Assembly: GCA_020747015.1 (NCBI GenBank)
Contig: JAGTJM010000036.1
Span: 248,001-312,000 of the forward strand
Length of the DNA: 64,000 nt
Source of the DNA: Pyrenochaeta sp. MPI-SDFR-AT-0127
Taxonomy: Eukaryota > Ascomycota > Dothideomycetes > Pleosporales > Cucurbitariaceae
Direction of reading: 5' to 3'
Below the pieces are notes generated by a model. It was given only the letters and a program-made list of their open reading frames with translations. It was not told the DNA's origin and did no database searches. The position numbers were made by a program, and so were the translations under genes. Numbering within the stretch: the first letter of the stretch is position 1; each line of letters begins with the position of its first letter. Positions 11,829 to 22,780 of this stretch are shown here, one piece after another.

Positions 11829-12345
11829 AACAAAATTTAGCTTTAACTAGATCTTTAAACATTGTTCAACAGCATTTGTTGTGGAAATTGGATACGCGCC
11901 TAACACGTCTTAGGGGAAATGTTTGCTGGTGATGCGTGTGCGTGTAATCGTGCTAATGCTTCCGCTATACTTAGGTTTCGTCTTTCTAAAGCCCTTCCCT
12001 AATGATCCGATGTAACGGAAAGGGGCTCCTCGTAACGCCAAACATGGAGAGCGCCTTACGTCACCTCCGAAGGCGGTTCCACAGGCGGATTTGAATTGAC
12101 GCCAGTTGAATCGATTAGGATAACTTCCAAGAGCGCAGTAAACAGGTCTCTTTGACATACTTGATCTCTCGTAAGCAACCCGGGTGGTTGTATGGCTAGA
12201 TGAGGGCAACCTTGAAACAGACCCTGCTATTCTCGTGCTGAAATGGTTTTTCCCATTTTACAAACTCACTCTTCACCCTACATTTACGAGATATTGGTCT
12301 CGAAGAAGATTAATGGCTCCACGATGAGCTCTTCAAAATGCCGTC
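11829..12345. other. intergenic
   Basis: No gene seen. It contains the 3' flank of the NAD kinase gene and the decayed left edge of the HET fragment. Confidence 0.5.
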
Positions 12346-12654
12346 CTTCATGGCGGCCAGAGCAGTAGGGAAATGCCAGTGCAGCACAAGAATTTCACCC
12401 CTCGCCCTTCTTTTACTGAACTGTGCCACATTCTCCAACACTACTGGTTTCCCCGTATCTGGACCTTACAGGAGATTTCACTGGCGAGGAGAGCTAAGAT
12501 CATGTGTGAAAACTCACAGATCAGATGGAGCGCGCTCAACAACGCTGTAACTTTGGACCGCGGGATCCTCACGCCGGAGCCACCAACGCCCGTGCTAATG
12601 GATGGCGGTCGCAATCCGGGGACACCGATATACAAAAACCTTCCGTTCTTCTGA
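12346..12654 (+). pseudogene. HET-domain gene fragment (relic)
   Basis: One open stretch translates to …FTELCHILQHYWFPRIWTLQ|EISLARRAKIMCENSQIRW…, matching the second half of a HET domain. The intact HET genes in this window have YRLLQRPWFGRVWTIQE and LLRRPWWSRVWILQE at the same place. A TGA lies in frame just upstream (12325-12327) and the frame ends at 12654. Neither the N-terminal SYTWG/WIDAICINQ half nor the C-terminal region is found nearby. I read it as a decayed fragment rather than an exon, because no splice partner with HET character is present on either side. Confidence 0.6.
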
Positions 12655-12932
12655 CAAATGCAGCAGGTCCAGGTACTCCGAGGGTGGTTCTGGGGAGCCA
12701 ATCACAATCCGTCCTGGCCCATCAACTGCTTCCCAATTCAGAACAAACTTCACCTTCCGGTTATTGTAGCTTAAGGACGCTTGAGTGAAGATATATGGAA
12801 GAGAATTTCAAGGCAGGAGAGTAATACTGGTGTGCCATTGAAGCCGATTAAGGACGGTAGTATTCTACAGTGTTGCCGCCCTCTATACTGGTTAGGCAAT
12901 CTATCTACTGCCTCAATCGGTCAGGCTTGGGA
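12655..12932. other. intergenic, downstream of HET relic
   Basis: No supported gene. It contains the 3' flank of the minus-strand F-box-like gene. Confidence 0.45.
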
Positions 12933-14705
12933 CTACTCCACTTCCAAGCTCAGTAATTCTTCATATGACACCGGCCCATACCACTGTAGCCGTCCTCGTA
13001 CCTCAAACTCATCACCCTGGGCACTCTTGGTTCGGCGGCGCAGTTGCATCTTGGCCTCCATGAATATGCGCTGTGCCATGGCTGCCAGGCCGATGCGCGA
13101 GAAGTGAAATGTAACCCATTCGAGAGTTTTCTCCTGGCACTGGTCCACCATTTCCATGATTGTGATGGCCGCGTCCCGGCAGCCCGTTGGGAAGAGAGGC
13201 GGAGGCGGGATGGAGCCATATTGATCTTGCCACATCTGAGAGCAAAAGTCTGACTGATCTGGAGGCAGGTGGACGAACAGGTCGACTTTTCTTAGATTCA
13301 GGGTACACAGCATAGCCAGGTACTCGGCGTCAATCTAGCATTTGTCAGTCACTAGTCGCGCTCAATGAATCGTCTACCCACGTTCTCGTCGCATGGCACG
13401 ATCCATCCTAGGCGCTCGAGTAGAGGCACTGCCTGGGCGACTGTCTCTAGGTAGCTCATATCGATGAACTGAGGCCGATAATTCTCGCCAGTCGATGGCC
13501 TCAGAAGTAACTCTTTCAACGTGAACTTGTGCTTCATAATGGCAGGCCACAGCTGTTCAATCGCCATGTCTGCCTGTGCGATATCAAGGCACTCTAGGGC
13601 CGGGACAGACTCTATAAAGGTTTTCGTAACACTAATCGATCCCAAATCAACCCCGACCCGAAGAGCTTTCAGATTCGGTATGTGGCCGTTGAGGATTCGG
13701 AGAAAAGCGCCAGGGTTGGCGCTTCCAAAGTCCAGTTTGCGCATGCGAGACCAGTCCATCGCATCGCGCATCAGGCGACAATGGTCCACGTCCCAAAGAT
13801 AGGTGAAGCCACCCCAGGGCCACGTTAGGGTCAAGCAGAGCTCTTCCAAGGCTGGCAGACGCGTGCCGGGCGTGATATCAAAGCGGGGAAGTTTTCTCGA
13901 TCCGTCGTCAATCAGGACCGAATTGCCCATGATGCTGGGCTTGTCCTCGAGGTTGTACAGTCGAACACTGCGAACGTTTCCACCTGCAACAATGCATCGA
14001 GTCAGTTCAGGCCACTCGGAGCACACGGCCTGGTCGCCGCAATAGCCTTGGAAGTATCCTTGGTTGTAGACGGAGTAGACGAGATTGGTCAATAGGGGGG
14101 AAGATAGCAAAAGGCTGTCCATTTGACGGTGTGCAGGGTCTGGATTGAATCGGTTGATCACGAGGACTGATATCTCCAGCTGCGGCCATTTCTCGTGAAG
14201 GAGATTGTAAACAGAACGCGGCATATGAGTGGAGGTGCCCCAGCTGAAGTCGTTAGTGCTCTGCGAGGATTTAAATTGATGTTATTCACCTGAGCTTGCG
14301 CAGAGGGCCATGTTTGGCTATCTTGTTGAGCACAAGAAGCAGGTCGTCTTCAGGCACGTTATCTCTGACGGCGATGTTGCGCACATGTTTAAGAAGTTCA
14401 CAATCTCCGTCGCGACGCACAGTTTCGATGAGCGCCTGATAACCCTTTCCAGTTGACAGACGCCGCGGGCGTTGTTGAAGAATCAGGCTTTGGTACAGCA
14501 ATGGTACCGCGGCTCGACGCAGAGCCCGAGAGGAATGTGCTAGCGCGAACAGCCCAGACGGCGCATTGTGGAAGAGGTCTTGAGCGACGAGAATCAAAAT
14601 ATCGTACGCAAGGCTTTCAAGATTGAGTTTCTTCGTTGGCGCATCGGCGGTGGGGAGATTGGAGAGTCGATCTGCGAGAGCGTCTAGATCTGTATGCGAC
14701 GCCAT
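12933..14705 (-). CDS. F-box-like protein
   Basis: Three exons (14290-14705, 13382-14243, 12933-13334) with introns of 46 and 47 bp give 559 residues. The start at 14705 gives MASHTDLDALADRLSNLP; an open frame upstream is basic and unlike a conserved start. The segment LNLESLAYDILILVAQDLF… with following AVPLLYQSLIL fits an F-box helix set. After it comes a long leucine-patterned region (LPALEELCLTLTWPWGG, IPNLKALRVGVDLG, VPALECLDIAQADM, LKELLLRPS) like irregular leucine-rich repeats. Such proteins act as SCF ubiquitin-ligase adaptors, with the C-terminal part binding substrate. Substrate and pathway cannot be read from the sequence. Exon joins are supported by KLS|WGTS and DEN|IDAEYLAML continuity. 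Confidence 0.78.
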
Positions 14706-15481
14706 TGTAAAGTTCCGAGAAACAATGCAACGAGGAGTTGATGTCAATCGCTGAACCGCCGTACTCTCTTTCGCGTATTTATACAATCGTAGCTCTTCAA
14801 TACAATGCTGAGAGACTGGAAGCCTGAGGCTGTGCTTACCGGCAGCCACGAGCGCGCTACGACGCCAATTAAGAAGCCTCGCAATGAACCTGAATACGAG
14901 GCGTTTTCAAAGGCGTTCAGCCAAAGGACTTGAAAATTGCTACAGTTTCCTCACGACTCACTGGCCTCATTCCTTTCTGAAGTTTTAAAAAAATTAGCAC
15001 AACAACCGCTGCTCTTGATTTTAACAACGCCTCTGTGCACATCTCCCTCTTCGGACACATCCTTCCTCGAGCCTCAAGAGCGTACGTGAGTCCAACCTCG
15101 CTTGCGATGAATATTCGTAGTGGTGCGTTAGGCACCACGGATCTTGTAGCCGTTTGACCGCCTCGGTGATGGCAAACAGTCCTGCAGTCTTGTTGAGGGT
15201 ATGTGCCTTAAGTTACCACGAGTATTATAGGCATGATAAGCGAACGTTTTCACATGCAATGCAATAACAGGATACGAGCCGAACGTCAGCTTCGAGGAAA
15301 GACAAACGCCCTGCATCGCGTCCAGCTAGCACTTTGGCGCTCAAGCGTCGATGAACATAGACTACCAGATTTGGCTTTAAAACACTTGATTGATGAACAA
15401 AACATGTCGGTGACATGACAATACGTGATGGGTATCTTCAAAACAATGAACGCCATGAGAAATGTAAGCACAGCAAAGCGG
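14706..15481. other. intergenic
   Basis: Upstream region of the F-box-like gene and 3' flank of the J-domain gene. No gene-like frame seen. Confidence 0.5.
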
Positions 15482-16585
15482 TTATGATGCCGCATCTTCC
15501 GCAGCCTCCTGTTTGCGTATCTGCTCTTCCAGTCTCTTCTTCTCTGCCTGCTTGAGCCTCATCATGGTGACTTCCTCGAGACTTGGGGTTTTGGGGCTGA
15601 ATGAGAACTTTGGTGTGCCGATTGGCGTGCCACCAATACCCTTTGCTAAGCCTGGTCCAAAAGATGCCCGAAACGACTTGTTTGGGGTAGCAACTGGTGT
15701 TGACGGCGCTGATGGTGCAGTGCCGTTCACTGGCGACTTTATGTCAGGTTCGCCGTTGGCCCAGGATACAGACTCTAGGGTTGGGTAGTCGGATTTGCCG
15801 TCCACGACAGCAGCATGTGCGTGGTCGAGCCGTGTGTAGACGACGAAGGCCATGGAGAGAAGCTTGCGGTGCTTGCCGCCAGACGGACGGATCCTCTTGT
15901 CTTTGCCCATGAACACGCTGTCGACTTTTCCGTACTTGGTGAAGATCTTGGCAATTGTGTCCTTGTCCCAATCCACCATTTGGTTTTCTCGTTGGAACCG
16001 CACTTTGACTGTGCGATCAAGCTCCGCGCTGTCTCCAGGCCTCGGTGCTTGCGGCTCAGGACTCTTCTCCGCCTCGACGAAGCTGGCTTCGTCCTCATCT
16101 TTGCGCTTCTTCTCCAGTCGCTCCTGCGCCTCCTTTCTCCTCCTCTTTCCGTCTTCCGCCAGTCTCTGGATCTCGCGCTCTCTTTTTTCCGCTTCGCTCA
16201 TATCCTCGGCTCTCTTCCTCTTCAGCCCGTTTGCAGAGTCTCTGCCTTCCCTCTCTCGCCTCTCCAGATCATCCTTCATCTTGCGCCTGCGCCCGTCCAG
16301 CAGCTCATCCTGCAGCAGCTTTTCTCTCCTCCGGGTGCGTGCTCTGTCGTACTCGCCCTTGAGCTTTGCGTCCATGAGAATATCGCGCCCCCAGCCCAGG
16401 TAGATGAAGCGGTCGGCGGCATCTTTGTTGTCGGGATTCTTGTCGGGATGGTAGCGGATCGAGGCTTTGCGGTATGCCTTCTTGATTGTGGACTCGTCGG
16501 CATCAAAGGCCACGCCGAGCAGCTCGTAAAAGTCTTCTGTGGAGGACTTTGCGAGATCCTCGAGATCCTTGTTTGTGTCGCTCAT
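15482..16585 (-). CDS. CWF23: J-domain plus RRM splicing factor (Cwf23/DNAJC17 type)
   Basis: A single exon encodes 367 residues. The N-terminal J domain spans residues about 17-85 with the Hsp70-stimulating HPD at 46-48 (RYHPDKNPDN). A highly charged, probably helical linker (about 90-170, rich in RRR/KRK/ERE) follows, then an RRM-like fold around 190-275 (VKVRFQRE … IAKIFTKYGKVDSVFMG … SMAFVVYTRLDHAHAAV). The C-terminus has a Ser/Thr/Pro stretch and a short helix ending EQIRKQEAAEDAAS. J plus RRM in this order is the layout of fission-yeast Cwf23 and animal DNAJC17, which associate with the spliceosome. The J-domain end (FIYLGWGRDILMDAKLKGEYDRAR) departs from the usual consensus around the third helix, but no intron fits there. 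Confidence 0.88.
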   Translation of the reverse strand: MSDTNKDLEDLAKSSTEDFYELLGVAFDADESTIKKAYRKASIRYHPDKNPDNKDAADRFIYLGWGRDILMDAKLKGEYDRARTRRREKLLQDELLDGRRRKMKDDLERREREGRDSANGLKRKRAEDMSEAEKREREIQRLAEDGKRRRKEAQERLEKKRKDEDEASFVEAEKSPEPQAPRPGDSAELDRTVKVRFQRENQMVDWDKDTIAKIFTKYGKVDSVFMGKDKRIRPSGGKHRKLLSMAFVVYTRLDHAHAAVVDGKSDYPTLESVSWANGEPDIKSPVNGTAPSAPSTPVATPNKSFRASFGPGLAKGIGGTPIGTPKFSFSPKTPSLEEVTMMRLKQAEKKRLEEQIRKQEAAEDAAS

Positions 16586-16924
16586 TGCGCCGGCAGGGGG
16601 GCGGACGTGCCGCGATCACGTGGTGGTACTGTGTGATGACGACCAAGTGTGTATGTGTTGTTCTAGTGTCCTCACGTCGCGATGGAGTGGAACGTGCCAA
16701 AAGTGAATGTCGCGGGTGGAGAATGAGAGAGAGAGTGGCACCGCGGTAAGGCTGCAGAAACATTCACGAGGCGATCGACGCCAACACGCGCCTTCCCGGC
16801 TTGGCATTCGGAACGGCCTCGGAAAAACTTGCCAATTGTTGGCCTCCCGCCGCCAGAGCTAAGAGCTAAGAGCTTCACCTGCACTCCGCCCATGTCAGTC
16901 GTTTCCTCGATAAAACGCACAATC
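16586..16924. promoter_or_regulatory. shared divergent promoter, CWF23 / PUS4
   Basis: The two start codons point away from each other across about 340 bp, so this must hold both promoters and 5' leaders. No TATA box stands out, which fits housekeeping genes. Confidence 0.6.
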
Positions 16925-18492
16925 ATGGCTTCTCCACCAAAAGAGAGCCGAAAGGTGCTCGAGGGTGTTTTTGGTACGCCTTGCCCTATTTGGTCCACCG
17001 CTCGGCGACAATCGCAGCTCGAAGCGCATAGCTGTACCTGAATAGAGCTAATTCTCTCTCCCCAGCTGTAAATAAACCACAATGGTCGTCCTCTGCTGGC
17101 GTTCTCCGCGACCTCCAATCCCACTTTGCTTCGTCTTCCCTCTTCGCGCCCTGGCTCGAATCCCAACGACGTGCCATGATCCTCTCAAACTCTAAACCGA
17201 AACACATCAACAACCTTAAAGTGAAGCTTGGCCACGGCGGCACTCTCGATCCAATGGCGACTGGCGTCTTGATTGTGGGCGTGGGAAAGGGCACAAAGCA
17301 GTTGGGAAAGTTTCTAGAGTGCACCAAGAGCTACGAATGTGTTGTGCTTTTTGGCGCCGCGACAGACAGCTACGACGCCGTGGGCAAGGTGGTCAGTAAA
17401 GCGGCGTATGAACATGTCACGCGAGAGCTTGTGGAAGAGAAGCTTGCGCAATTCCGGGGAAGCATCTTGCAGAAGCCTTCGATATTCTCGGCGTTGAAAG
17501 TGGACGGCAAGAAGATGTACGAGTATGCGAGGGAAGGCAAAAATATCCCAGAGGTAGCTGCGCGGCCAGTTGAAGTCCTCGAGTTAGAACTGGTCGAATG
17601 GCTGGAGCCGGGCAGCCATGAATACAGCTGGCCAAAGGAGGAAATGGACAGCACCGAGATGCAGGGTGCGGAGAAACTGTTGGGCATAAGGAAAGAGGAC
17701 GCCAAGATCCATGCCGATACTGCAGCAAAGAGAGGGAGGAAGCGGTCGCGAACGCCAGAAGGCGATAGCGTTGAGGGTGCGGGAGAACAGCCCAAGAAGC
17801 CGAGGACAGGCAGTGAGCCTGCCATGTCAGGCGCTTTGCCATCAGAAGATGCTGCTGCTGAAGACCAGCGGGCTCCAGAATTCGAACAAGGTATCGAAAC
17901 TACCACGACAGCTCCAGCCGAACCCACACCTACCCCAACGGAAGATCGACCAGCCGAAACAGTTCACGAAGCGGCTGTAATAGACACGGCAGAGATATCA
18001 TTAGAGCAGGCTGGCCAAGAAAGCACAACTGGCGATCCACCTACATCTACAACCCCTGTAAAACCCCAACCTCCCGCAGCACGACTCCGCATGACCGTCA
18101 CATCGGGATTCTACGTGCGCTCCCTCTGCCACGACCTCGGCCTAGCCTGCAACTCTCTCGGCATCATGTCGTCGCTGATCCGCTCCCGTCAGGGCGACCA
18201 CGAGCTGGGCAACAATGTCCTGGAATGGTCCGAGCTCGAGGCCGGCCCGGCGACCTGGGAGCCCAAGATTCAAACCTTTTTACAAGACTTTATGGACAAG
18301 GAGGGCTGGGAGGTGGAGGAGCTGGAAGACGATGAGGCGTGGCAAGAGCGGAAGAAGGAGAGTATTGAGAATCGAAAGGATGAGGATAGGAACAGAAGTT
18401 ATCGAGGAGGAGGAGGCAAGGGCAAGTGGCATGGAAAAGGTAATGGTGGGCGGAATCATTATTCAAAGAAGATGAATGGATCCAGGGATTGA
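16925..18492 (+). CDS. PUS4: tRNA pseudouridine-55 synthase (TruB/Pus4 family)
   Basis: Two exons (intron 16974-17065) give 491 residues from the ATG at 16925. The enzyme converts U55 of tRNAs to pseudouridine. The start VLEGVFAVNKPQWSSSAGVL is the family's first motif, built across the intron. The catalytic loop GHGGTLDPMATG has its Asp near residue 78. Further motifs are YECVVLFGAATDSYDAVGK and KPSIFSALKVDGKKMYEYAR. A low-complexity, acidic Thr/Pro/Glu insertion (about residues 200-310) separates these from the closing TruB motif MTVTSGFYVRSLCHDLG. The tail is Arg/Gly/Lys-rich (RGGGGKGKWHGKGNGG) and may bind RNA. An in-frame upstream ATG at 16892 would add MSVVSSIKRTI, a possible mitochondrial targeting peptide. 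The gene converges with the transporter gene downstream. Confidence 0.92.
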
Positions 18493-18797
18493 AAAAAGCT
18501 ACTGGCGAGAGTACCAGGTTGGAGAGACGGTTGCCATTGCACCTTTGTTGTTCTAGAAGGAACTTGAGATACCCCCCTACACCCCGAATCTACGCATGAT
18601 GCAAGTCGACTTGCTCTACGATTGGATAAAGAAAATTAACAATATAAACAAATACGGGTGCGTAGCCGCTACCTTTCTCATGCTTCCACAAACGCCATAC
18701 CATACTATGCCACGCCATGCCATGCAAACCAAAGGTATCCTATGCAACTAAATCAAAACAAAAACGCCCGCTTTCCTCAGGTCAAGTCCAAAGTGCA

Positions 18798-20311
18798 TCA
18801 AGCACTCGCTCTCGAATTGCGCCGACTCAGACTCTGCCGTACGCTGTGAAAGCTCCTTCGTACATCTATGACGGGGTCTGCGCCCTGCAGACCCTCTTCC
18901 TCGTCCTTGCGATCTTCGTGGTTGATGAAGAGGAAGGAGAGGACCATGATTACAGCGCCAAGCCAGTACAAGGCCGAGGCGTACTGCGCATCCAACACCA
19001 TCTGGCCGACGAGGCTTAGTGGGATTGTCAGACTCAGGCCGACTGTAACGATTAGAGGGCTGGTGAGCAGCATGGCGTATGCCCAGCAAAAGTCGCTGAC
19101 TAGACTCGATGCGCTGTTGACAAGGACGATGGTGAGGATGCGCTTGGTGGGTGGGAGGGCGAATGTTTCAATACCCGTCAAGTGGAGGATGATGAAGCCT
19201 GGCCATAGTAGCAAGACATTGGAGAGCCCTACCAGCCCGAAAAAGAGGGGCATGTTGACGCGCGTTTCGTCGCCGATGCGCTTCTTCATGAAAACAGTGT
19301 AGAAGCCGTACAACACTGCGCTCACGAATGCCATGACATCTCCAATCGCCAGCTCGCGGGGTGTCTTGTGGGGAAAGCTCCCGCGGTTTTCGTCTGTTTC
19401 GCCAGAGACATCGACGGACGAGATGAGAGCAACGCCGGCCAGGGAAGCGCAAACGCCAATAAATTTTCGAATCGTGAAGCGCTCGACGCGCAGGATGGAT
19501 CCGCAGAGGAGTGTCCATATGGAAGACGTGGAAGCGAGAATGGTCGAGGAGGCGACGGTGGTGTACTCGAGACATCCAGCAGCAAAATAATTTGCCAGAA
19601 ACCAGAGCATGCAGAACTCGAGGGCTAGTTTCGCCGTATCTTTCAAGGTGAGCCCATCATCCATTTCGCCAGTGAGTACCCTCGACAACTCTTGGCTTTG
19701 GTGCAAATCATCCCCCAACAGCACCTCGGCCGCTTCGTCATTCCGATCTCGGCCTTTGGACGATACAGAGGAAGAGCGAGACTCGTGGTCGCGCAGTAGC
19801 TTCCACTTGCCAGCTCGTCGCTGCAGGAGATCGCGTATCTGTGCCAGGACAGGTTTTTGATATACAGTGTTTTCGCGGTCGACCCAGAGGTGGTGGATGA
19901 ACATTGGTATTAGTGGGATGATGAAGAAGGCCGTGTTGACGTAGGTGACAAAGTAGGGCTTTGAGTAGGAATCGTCTGCGAAGATTGTCTAGTCATTGTC
20001 AGCTTCTTTCCGTCTGCGGTAGCCTCCTAACCCTGCCGACAAGTCTGACTTACGCTTGCAAGAAAGTTACTGGCCGTCCAGAGGAACACGGTGGCAAGCA
20101 GCAACGCAATGCCAATCGCATGCCGTAGCTTCTTGTTCCCCTGCTTCTTGCCCTCAGTCCACACGCTGACCTCGCTCGCCGGCGACCGTATGGGGCTCTC
20201 GAGAAAGTCATTCTCGCGCAGATACAGGCTCTCGTTGGAGACGTCGCTCGTGCGCGGGCTGAGTGGTGTGCGGGGAGACGGCTCTACGCTCTCTTCCCGT
20301 CTGGGAATCAT
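18798..20311 (-). CDS. SLC35F/EamA-type membrane transporter
   Basis: Two exons (20054-20311 and 18798-19988; intron 65 bp) encode 482 residues. The protein opens with a Ser/Pro-rich cytosolic tail (about 60 aa). The first membrane segment, IGIALLLATVFLWTASNFLAS, runs up to the intron, and the next starts in the second exon (YFVTYVNTAFFIIPLIPMFI). About ten hydrophobic segments are visible in total, including LALEFCMLWFLANYFAAGCL, VASSTILASTSSIWTLLCG and LVSDFCWAYAMLLTSPLIVT. This is the layout of SLC35F5-like members of the drug/metabolite transporter superfamily, which in yeasts include vacuolar proteins YML018C and Thi74. The substrate cannot be inferred. A hydrophilic loop of about 80 residues lies between the second and third segments. 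Confidence 0.88.
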
Positions 20312-20938
20312 GGTGGGAAGGAATGTGGTGGTGACAGTGTGTATCCCTGGTGGATCAAGGCGGATGTTCGCAGTTGCTGGTGTACGGGCTCACGGGCGTG
20401 AGTCGTGCAGAGGCATAGGACAGCAGTCTGCGAGGTCCCATGAAACCAAGTCGAGCAAAAGAAGGTCTGAGGCAGCGAGGCAGCTAGCGCAATGGTGCGG
20501 CGCGAGTGATGGTTCGGCGTGACACACTAGGTGAAGACTGCGCGTGCCGGGTGGGTTGTAGGAGAAGTGTCAGGGTTTCCTTCAGTGTCTCACATGTCGG
20601 CGTTTCGTGTGGCGCTGCAGGGGGGCAGACTGCCGTGCCACTCCCACCCAGCCCCACGTTCGTCATCACGGGATTCACACAAACGGTCACGCAGTGCTGC
20701 CAGACGCGGCCGGTACGAGGCTGATGTATATTGTAGCTTGTTAGGCAGCTGTATAGGGCAGGCAACACTAGAGCGCTCTACGCCCACATGATAGAGTACA
20801 GGTAAAACAAGTGCCTCTCTGCAGCAAGGAACATGCGACCCACCAAACTCCGCGCAAACGCCAGTCGGATGATAACGTACAAGACAGACGACAAGAAATC
20901 GTCCTCTAGGGACAACGCTTGTTGCGAAAGCGCCTACA
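20312..20938. other. intergenic, transporter promoter
   Basis: About 630 bp between two minus-strand genes: 3' flank of the Rab7 gene and promoter of the transporter gene. No gene-like frame with a domain. Confidence 0.5.
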
Positions 20939-21888
20939 CTAGCAAGCGCAGCCGCCTTCGTTGCCCTTGAGGTCGATGGGGATAGTCTCGGGGAAGTCGT
21001 TGCTGAAGTCGCCCACGTCTTCCTGCGCCAGGGCTTGTCGTGCGATTACTACGGCACACACATCAGTACCATGATATATAATAAAAGTGCAATGTGCATA
21101 CCTTCAAAGGCCTGTTCCACGTTGATTGCCTCCTTTGCGCTCGTCTCAAAGTATGGAATGCCACCCTTTGATTGGCAGAAGGTCATGGCGCGTTTGGAGG
21201 AGATCTAAGATGCAAGTTAGTTACAATGAGTTTGGCGGTCGGTTGGCGCGTGCATACCGTCCTCTTGCTCTCCTCGACATCAATCTTGTTGCCGATCACA
21301 ACCTGCCAAGATTAGTACCGTAGCCACCGTTTAACATGCTCTGTCACATACAAAGGGGAAGCTCTCCGGGTCCATTGGGCTGGCCTGCACCAAAAACTCG
21401 TCTCTCCAGCTATCTAGCGTATCGAAACTCTTCGAGTTGTTGACATCGTAGACCAGCACGCAGCAGTCGGCGCCTCGGTAGAAGGCAACTCCTAACGATT
21501 GGAACCGCTCCTGGCCGGCGGTATCCCAGAGCTACTCATCGTCAGTCCAGGCTTCCTGCACCTGCCATCGAGACACTCACCTGCATGGTGACCAGTCTGT
21601 CGTCGACCAGCACTTCTTTGGTGAGGAAATCGGCGCCGATGGTCGCTTTATAACTTGCGCTGAACTTCTTGTTGACCTGTGATATTCGTGTAAGCCAAGT
21701 CCACTCCTTCTATCGCAGGCTTGTCTAGAGCAGTCGCCGCAGAGGATAGGCGTACATATTGGTTCATCAAGCTCGTCTTGCCGACCCCACTGTCTCCAAG
21801 GATAATGACCTGAGCACGTCAGCAGCCGCCCACGTAAACTTTGTTTGGAGCCGTGTACCTTGAGAAGAACCTTCTTTCTTGAAGCCAT
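20939..21888 (-). CDS. YPT7: Rab7-family small GTPase Ypt7
   Basis: Seven exons encode 205 residues, the usual length. Exons: 21859-21888, 21756-21809, 21581-21676, 21352-21531, 21258-21302, 21102-21204, 20939-21048; all six introns are GT-AG and keep frame. Visible motifs are the P-loop GDSGVGKT (residues 15-22), the effector loop YKATIGADFLTKEV, WDTAGQERFQSLG, GNKIDV and ETSAKE. The C-terminus GGCAC is a CxC double-geranylgeranylation signal. Ypt7 sits on late endosomes and vacuoles and drives their fusion with the HOPS complex. The DFLTKEV switch region and YRGADCCVLVYDV favour Rab7 over other Rabs. Confidence 0.97.
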
Positions 21889-22780
21889 GTTGTGTGAGGT
21901 TGTGGGGTGTAGTCGTAGGTTATGTTATGGTCGGTCAAGGCACGGCGCCGCGCCAGGTACGAGGAGCGGGTGGCAGGTCGAGGCGCAGGGAGATGCCAGG
22001 CAGCAGAGAATCTAAAGAATATCCACAAGCAGGCGCCGAGCTGTACCAAAGCAGATGCGCAGTCTATCGCAGTTCCAGGAGCAATGGGGAAGAGATGTGT
22101 TGGCTTGGTGGAGACGGCTTCAAGGTCCATGACGGTTGATGCCAACCAAGCTCGGTATCAGCCTCGCCGATTTGCCCAGACGCTAGCCGCCCACGCGCCC
22201 ACCTGACCTCTACACCTCCACCGCCTTTCTTTTTCCACTTATCGCGCAGATGGGCACGGATGGGTGGGATGCTTGAACAGCTTCAGATATCTAGGGCGCC
22301 ATGTTCTTTACATTGTCAAGACTAGACCAATTAGCGGATACTGACTCTGGCTTCTACCTGGCATGTTTCTACAGGAGCACGATTAAAGCCTCGCCTCGTG
22401 CTAGACTTCAGACACCCTATCAGTCTAGACTTTATGATTGCTGTTATGTCCAAGAAAGTATTTCAGCATCTGATAGTGGGCATGACTGGCCTCTCCACGA
22501 TATATGCCGGCACTTGCAGTTACGATACTGCCCGGGATGCATCTCGGTAACTGCACTCACAGTTCATCTATCTACTGTAACACCCGGGCGTGATTCGACT
22601 GCTTTTAGTACCATATGGAGCACCTGCCACCCACATCTTGGCCGTTTCCAGGAGTCAAGTCCAGTCTCTGACGTACAATTTCTGCTCCAGTGCGCCTTAA
22701 GACCCATCTGCATTCCATAAAGGACGCAAGCAGAAGCAGGGTCCATACTTTGATTCCAACCAAACTAAGTATTCTGCTCA
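21889..22780. other. divergent intergenic region
   Basis: Separates YPT7 (minus) from the carboxypeptidase gene (plus), so it should carry both promoters. A pyrimidine-rich stretch near 22205-22240 is the only visible composition feature. Open frames on both strands give no known domain. Confidence 0.5.

Noticed and set aside
16045..16636. Long plus-strand frames over the J-domain gene
   Set aside because: Antisense shadow of a biased Arg/Glu/Lys-rich coding sequence.
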